A stretch of DNA of 64,000 bases from Taeniopygia guttata (taxonomy: Eukaryota; Chordata; Aves; Passeriformes; Estrildidae), in NCBI RefSeq assembly GCF_048771995.1, contig NC_133030.1, positions 54,220,001 through 54,284,000 on the forward strand. Reading direction: 5' to 3'. Below are positions 59,342 through 64,000 of this stretch, in pieces. The notes under the pieces were generated by a model. The model made no database searches. It saw nothing but the letters and a program-made list of their open reading frames with translations, and was not told where the DNA came from. Both the position numbers and the translations under genes were made by a program. Every line of letters begins with the position of its first letter. Within the stretch, counting starts at the first letter, position 1.

Positions 59342-62300
59342 TTTGTTGTTTTCATCGGGTCTGGGAGGTTGTATTTTACTCAAATATTGAAGATAATAGG
59401 GGATCAGTTTCCTTTCCTGGTCTGGGTAAGGTTTGTTATAACATCACTCTGTTTTGAGACAGTGTGTGATGCAGTGTGGCTTTTCCTGGGAGTCCTGAGT
59501 TTCTTTTTTCGTTTTTGTTTTCTGAATGTGGTGGTTATTGGATTATCTGTGCTTCCTTACACATGACCAGGCACAACAGAACGAGCAGAAGTGGGCCCAG
59601 ACCGAAATGGAGGCAGGGGAAAGCTCCAGACCAGCGACCAGACTAAGTGTGGGGTAGAGAGCTGGGTGGGTGACTGGGTTCCCTCACTGAAGAAAAGCTC
59701 CAGGCTTTGCCAATAGCCAGGCTAGCACTGGCAAGCAGCTGTGGCAGCTGGCCAGCAGCTGTGTGCTGTAGCTATGAAGTGCCCACACCTTTGGATATGG
59801 ATTGTTGGCTGAGAGCTGATTGCTGCCCTGGCCCTTCTTCTACAGAGGGTCATTCTGCTCCGGGCCTAATGCTGTCCCAACTGTTACAGTGGCTGAATGA
59901 CACTGCTTTTCTTTTGTGAAAAAAAGAGCAAGAAGATGACCTGAGGGAGTCTAGAGCTAAATGTGGATTTGGTGTTTAAGGCCAAGTCTCCTTAGAAGGT
60001 TCAGGGGATGTGCTTTGGCAGAAGATTAAAGCTCCTACAGTGACTCTTGGCATTCTCGCTGCTCTGTCCACCTTGCTTTAGGCTGCCCATGTTGGGCTGG
60101 TCATTGTCCCCAGGGAAGGCTGTGGAGCAGTGTGAACCATGCTGGAGGGGCTATGGGACCCTACCACAGCTCTTGGTGGCCAAAAAGCTCTTGAGCTTAG
60201 GGTGGCCCTGGCTCTGCTCTAAGCTGATTTCTGGAACAGACAGAGCCAGCACTACGGGCTCCCTGTGGGGGAGGCAACACCACAGCATCCGCCTGCCCTG
60301 CTGGAAATTGCACCCGTTAAATTTAACATGGAACCTGCTGCAAGGTGGCATATCAATAAAAAATGTGAATTGCTGACTTTGACACTCCCTCGCATGAAAA
60401 CTGACCTTGGGAGATGATAAAATGCAGCTGTACTGAGGAGTGACCTAATGAAGTTTGACTTTAGTTATTCTAGGCTTTCTTCAACTTTTGGTAGGTGTTT
60501 TCACTGCACTAACACTGTTGTGACTTTCCTCTCCTCCTGCCCAACACCTTGGGCACGGGCATGTGGGACTTGGTGACCCCTTCCAGAAGGCTGTCAAGAA
60601 AGCAAAATTAATTCCAGCTCAGTACATTATGTCATTTTGTTTTTCTTCTGTGGTTTATTTTTCTTTAATTTCATCTGCTCCAAATTTGGTTACACAGAAA
60701 TTTCCACTTCAACCCAATCTGTGAGTTTTTGACAGACAGGCTTATTTAAGACCTACAGCTGGAAGAAGTAATTAAGGTTTCACTGAAATGCAACTTCTTG
60801 ACCTAAGGCAAAAATACTAAATTTCAACTTAGTTTTACTTTATAATCTCAGCTTCAGCTTCATAGCTGTGTAACATTTTATTGCTGATGGTGGGAACAGG
60901 GCTCTTGTATCCTCCTTTTGTTTTTGTAGTGGAAGTTCACAAAGGTATAAAGAGCTCCTGAGAACCCATTTCCCTCTCTTCACAAAGCAAAGCCTATGGT
61001 GGGGGCAAATATATATATATTTTCTATTTAGGGTGCTGCAAACAAGCACTTTTAAATGTTTCTTTCCACTCTAGGACTGGTGGGTAAGGTGGCCAGGGTT
61101 TGTCCTTTTTTTCACCAGGGATGGGATAAATTGTCTCATGATGCCTGAATTTTGTATTGCTGAGCTGAGCTTTGGAGTTTCCAGCCTTCAAACCCTTCTG
61201 GGTGATACCTGCCCCAGGTCAGCTCTGGCCCTTGGAGATCTAAAAGTGCTACCAGCCCCTCACCCAACACTGTGAATAGGTATGGGAAGGGAAGCTGTGC
61301 CTTGCCTGCATCTCCCCGAGACCAATTTCCATACCAGAGCTGGGGGGAGGTTTAGGCCTGGCTCAGAGAGAGGGTGTGTAAAACTCACACTACAGCTGCC
61401 TGGAAATATGGCCAAATGGCAATATACCCAAACCTCTTAAAAATCAATAAAGCAAGAAAGTAGTGTGGGATCTTTAGAAAATCAGATGCTCCCATTTTGT
61501 CATAGAAGAGCATTCTACACTGTCTTTTTATTAACTTGCAGGCATTCTTGAACAGCCTTCTGTTGTCACCCCTACTTCTTCCCCCTCAACCTTTCTAAAG
61601 GTTTTCCTGGAAAGAGTGGACAAGGAAATGGCTGATGCTCAATGGAAAACTAAAAGCCAACTGTTTTAGAATGACTTACAGGAACAAACCTTGCTCTATT
61701 TGTCTGGGAAAACTTTACTTCGTTAACTCTCTTGGATGAATCACTGCTGTTAGCAGGAAAGCACTGCTGGTCTTGTCTCTACTGCATCCTCTGGCACCCG
61801 TACCTCATCTCCAGAATATGTGCTGTTAATCCTATCTGGAGCCTGTTATTGCCTTAGAATTCTCCCTTTTTGGCTGGACAGGGTTGCTGCTACTGTTTAT
61901 TAACAAGCACAGTTAAAATACGCTGCTCCTTTTTGCCTTGTGCCATGATGCAGATTTGTCTGACCCCAGCACCAGGAGCTGGATGAGAGGAGAGCCACGA
62001 GCTTGGTTTTCAGTGCAGTGAATAGCTGCTCCTGGAGCCTGGATCATTGCTGTCACAACCCCCTTGTGACTGCAGAGCAGTGGTACAGCAGGAGCTCCTG
62101 CTGCACATCCACAGGGGCTTAAAACATTCTGACAAGTAAACTGTATGGGCTGGCTTGATGCACGATCAGATAGAGTTTGTCAGGGCTGCTCCAGCCTCAT
62201 GGTTCATTGGAAATTTCCCATCTTCCCACAGCTGGCATGGTCCTGGCACGTAGCTCCCAGCCAGCTGCAGTGCTCACGGAAATCCAGGCCCCCTGTGCTT

Positions 62301-64000
62301 GTACCTGACCAAGACAGTTTTGGACTGCGGGGGGACTTGCTGGTGCTCACACCTGGTGAGGGTGATGCCATGGCTGGAGTGAACAAGGCCTGTTCCACCC
62401 TGCAGCTGGCAAATACTGTGAAGGAACAATATTTTAGGTGGGCAGGCATGTAGATCCCAGGGGGACTGCCAATGTACTGGGTAACCCAGCCCAGGCAAAA
62501 CTTTGCTGAGGCATAGATCACTGACCCTGACCTGGGGAGGAGCTGGTGTGGTTCTCAGCCTTCATGAGCCCAGAGGCAGCTGAAGGGGTGCAGCTCAAGC
62601 CTGGAGGATCTATCCCTGTCAGAATCAGAAGTGCAGTATTTGTGGAAGAGGAGATGGATTGTGTTTGCTCAGCAGTCCTAGGGGAAGCTGTGTCCTGGGG
62701 AGTAGAGAGTAGGAGGCAAAGGGAAAAACAGAAAGCCATTTAAAGGAGTCCTTCATTCACTGTCTGTGCTGTGAGGTCAGCAAGGAGGCTGTTTGGGAGC
62801 TTATGGCACTGCTGCTGCATTGTGGCATTTGCTAACACAGCTTCTAAATCCAAGGTGGGGGGGGAGAGAAAGAAAATTAAAAATAAACTGAAAATTTTGG
62901 TTTAATAGAGAATAAAATCTGTTAGATGCAAAAAATGGGAATAACTTTCTCTCTGTCAAAATACTTTTTGATACAGTTTTGTGGGCAGAGTGCCTCATTT
63001 TCGTTCGTTTTGCAATTAAAAAAAAGCGCCCGGCTTCTCACCGGGGCTGGCTCTGGCAATATCCCTCAGTGACGCATTTGCAGTTGGCAGGGGAAGGAGG
63101 GAGAAGGTTCATGTGGGGTCAAACACATCCCAAACGGGTGTTCCTCCAAGCGGGAAGAGCTGCAGTGCAGAGATGCAGCTGCGGTGGCTCGTTGTCCTTG
63201 GAAAGGCCCTGCAGGGCTGGGGAGGGACAATAGTGTTCCTGTGCCAGCTCCCATGTGTGTTCAGCAGAGCCCTTCTCTGGGTTTTGGTCCCACTGGCTCC
63301 CTGTGGGCTCCTTGTGGTTTGAGGAGGGGCTGTGATGAGCTGGGGCAAATCTTTCTGCCAGGGCTGTTCTCTGTGGGCTTTGGGTGATGCTTGGGTAGAG
63401 TTGGCCGTGTGTTTACATGTCTCAACACCCAGTGACCTCCCAGAAGAGTGATACCTGTTCTTCCCTACAGCCTTTAGGGCAGCTGGGAAAGAGGCAATGT
63501 CTGGGTGTCACAAGCAGTGCTGGCCAAAACCCAGTGTTTGTGTTCCCTTCCTGTGTCCTCAGGTGGATTTATGTGTATGAGCCACACTGCTACTGCCAGA
63601 TAAGTGATGGCTCAATGTTTCAAAAAATCTACTTTTCTTGTTCTAAATGATTTCCAAACAGGAGCTAATTGGCTAGGCAATTCCCCTTGTACCAGAGAGT
63701 TCATCTTCCCATGTTCAGCACAGGGTCTAGTCCAGTAGTAGGGCTTTGGTTGCTTTGGCAAACAGCGATGATCAGGAGGAAGAGTGACAGTGATGTTGAA
63801 ACAAAATACACTGAGCTGGACTGGTTTTCTTTACAGGCATTTTGTTTTCTGACAGCTGCAGAACTCTTTGCCTGAGGATCCCGTGCTGAGAAAAATACCC
63901 CTGGGAAAAGCAGTTCAAAGTCATTTTTGGGAGAAGAAACTTTCTTCCAGTCCAGCTTTGACAAAAGCACACACATGGAGCAAAACCCTCTGACCTCTCC
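59342..64000. other. Intergenic DNA at the right edge
   Basis: No gene, transposon or RNA is recognised. Short overlapping frames on both strands have no domain resemblance. A mildly CpG-retaining stretch occurs near 63000-63190. The interval probably continues toward RCOR1 outside the window. Confidence 0.6.

Noticed and set aside
1-64000. Endogenous retrovirus or LTR element
   Set aside because: No reverse transcriptase, protease, capsid or envelope-like frame and no long terminal repeat pair was recognised on either strand. Solitary diverged LTRs cannot be excluded by eye.

Overview
The window is vertebrate nuclear DNA, almost certainly from a bird. Two spliced or promoter-resolved protein-coding genes have clear vertebrate orthologues, introns are kilobases long, most of the sequence is AT-moderate and CpG-poor with discrete CpG islands, and the recognisable interspersed repeats are CR1 LINE tails, the dominant avian retroposon. 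I see no prokaryotic features, tRNA, rRNA, CRISPR array or recognisable endogenous retrovirus.

Layout. Positions 1-16.98 kb hold the 3' end of TECPR2 on the + strand: four coding exons (1932-2080, 13217-13358, 14329-14478, 14729-14886) that encode the last 198 residues. They cover the final tectonin beta-propeller repeats and the C-terminal LC3-interacting WEVI motif. A probable 2.1 kb 3' UTR follows. The last intron is a GC-AG intron. From about 17 to 32.6 kb is non-coding DNA, with a CR1 tail, small tandem duplications, an AT-rich block at 27.25-27.7 kb that looks like the 3' end of a minus-strand transcript, and a good CTCF-like motif at 30.8 kb. ANKRD9 lies on the minus strand with a single coding exon (33762 down to 32887). 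A CpG island, a probable 5'-UTR intron that carries a 63-bp minisatellite, and a TATA/double-CCAAT promoter near 34.35-34.48 kb belong to it. TECPR2 and ANKRD9 are therefore tail-to-tail, as in mammals (human 14q32.31, where RCOR1 comes next).

From 34.8 kb to the right edge I find no convincing gene. This fits the long ANKRD9-RCOR1 intergenic interval. It holds two more CR1 tails, a 44-bp tandem duplication, several short CpG-retaining patches that may be regulatory, an orphan CpG island at 58.6-59.1 kb with an internal minisatellite and a strong CTCF-like motif, and just beyond it a perfect 21-bp inverted repeat with a 21-nt loop.

The two genes do not form a pathway. TECPR2 acts in autophagy and secretory trafficking, and ANKRD9 is a ubiquitin-ligase substrate receptor linked to IMPDH2 control. 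Their relation here is positional. I found no new multi-gene system. The least explained structures are the 59.3 kb hairpin, the orphan CpG island, the divergent CTCF-like pair and the 27.25 kb minus-strand transcript end.
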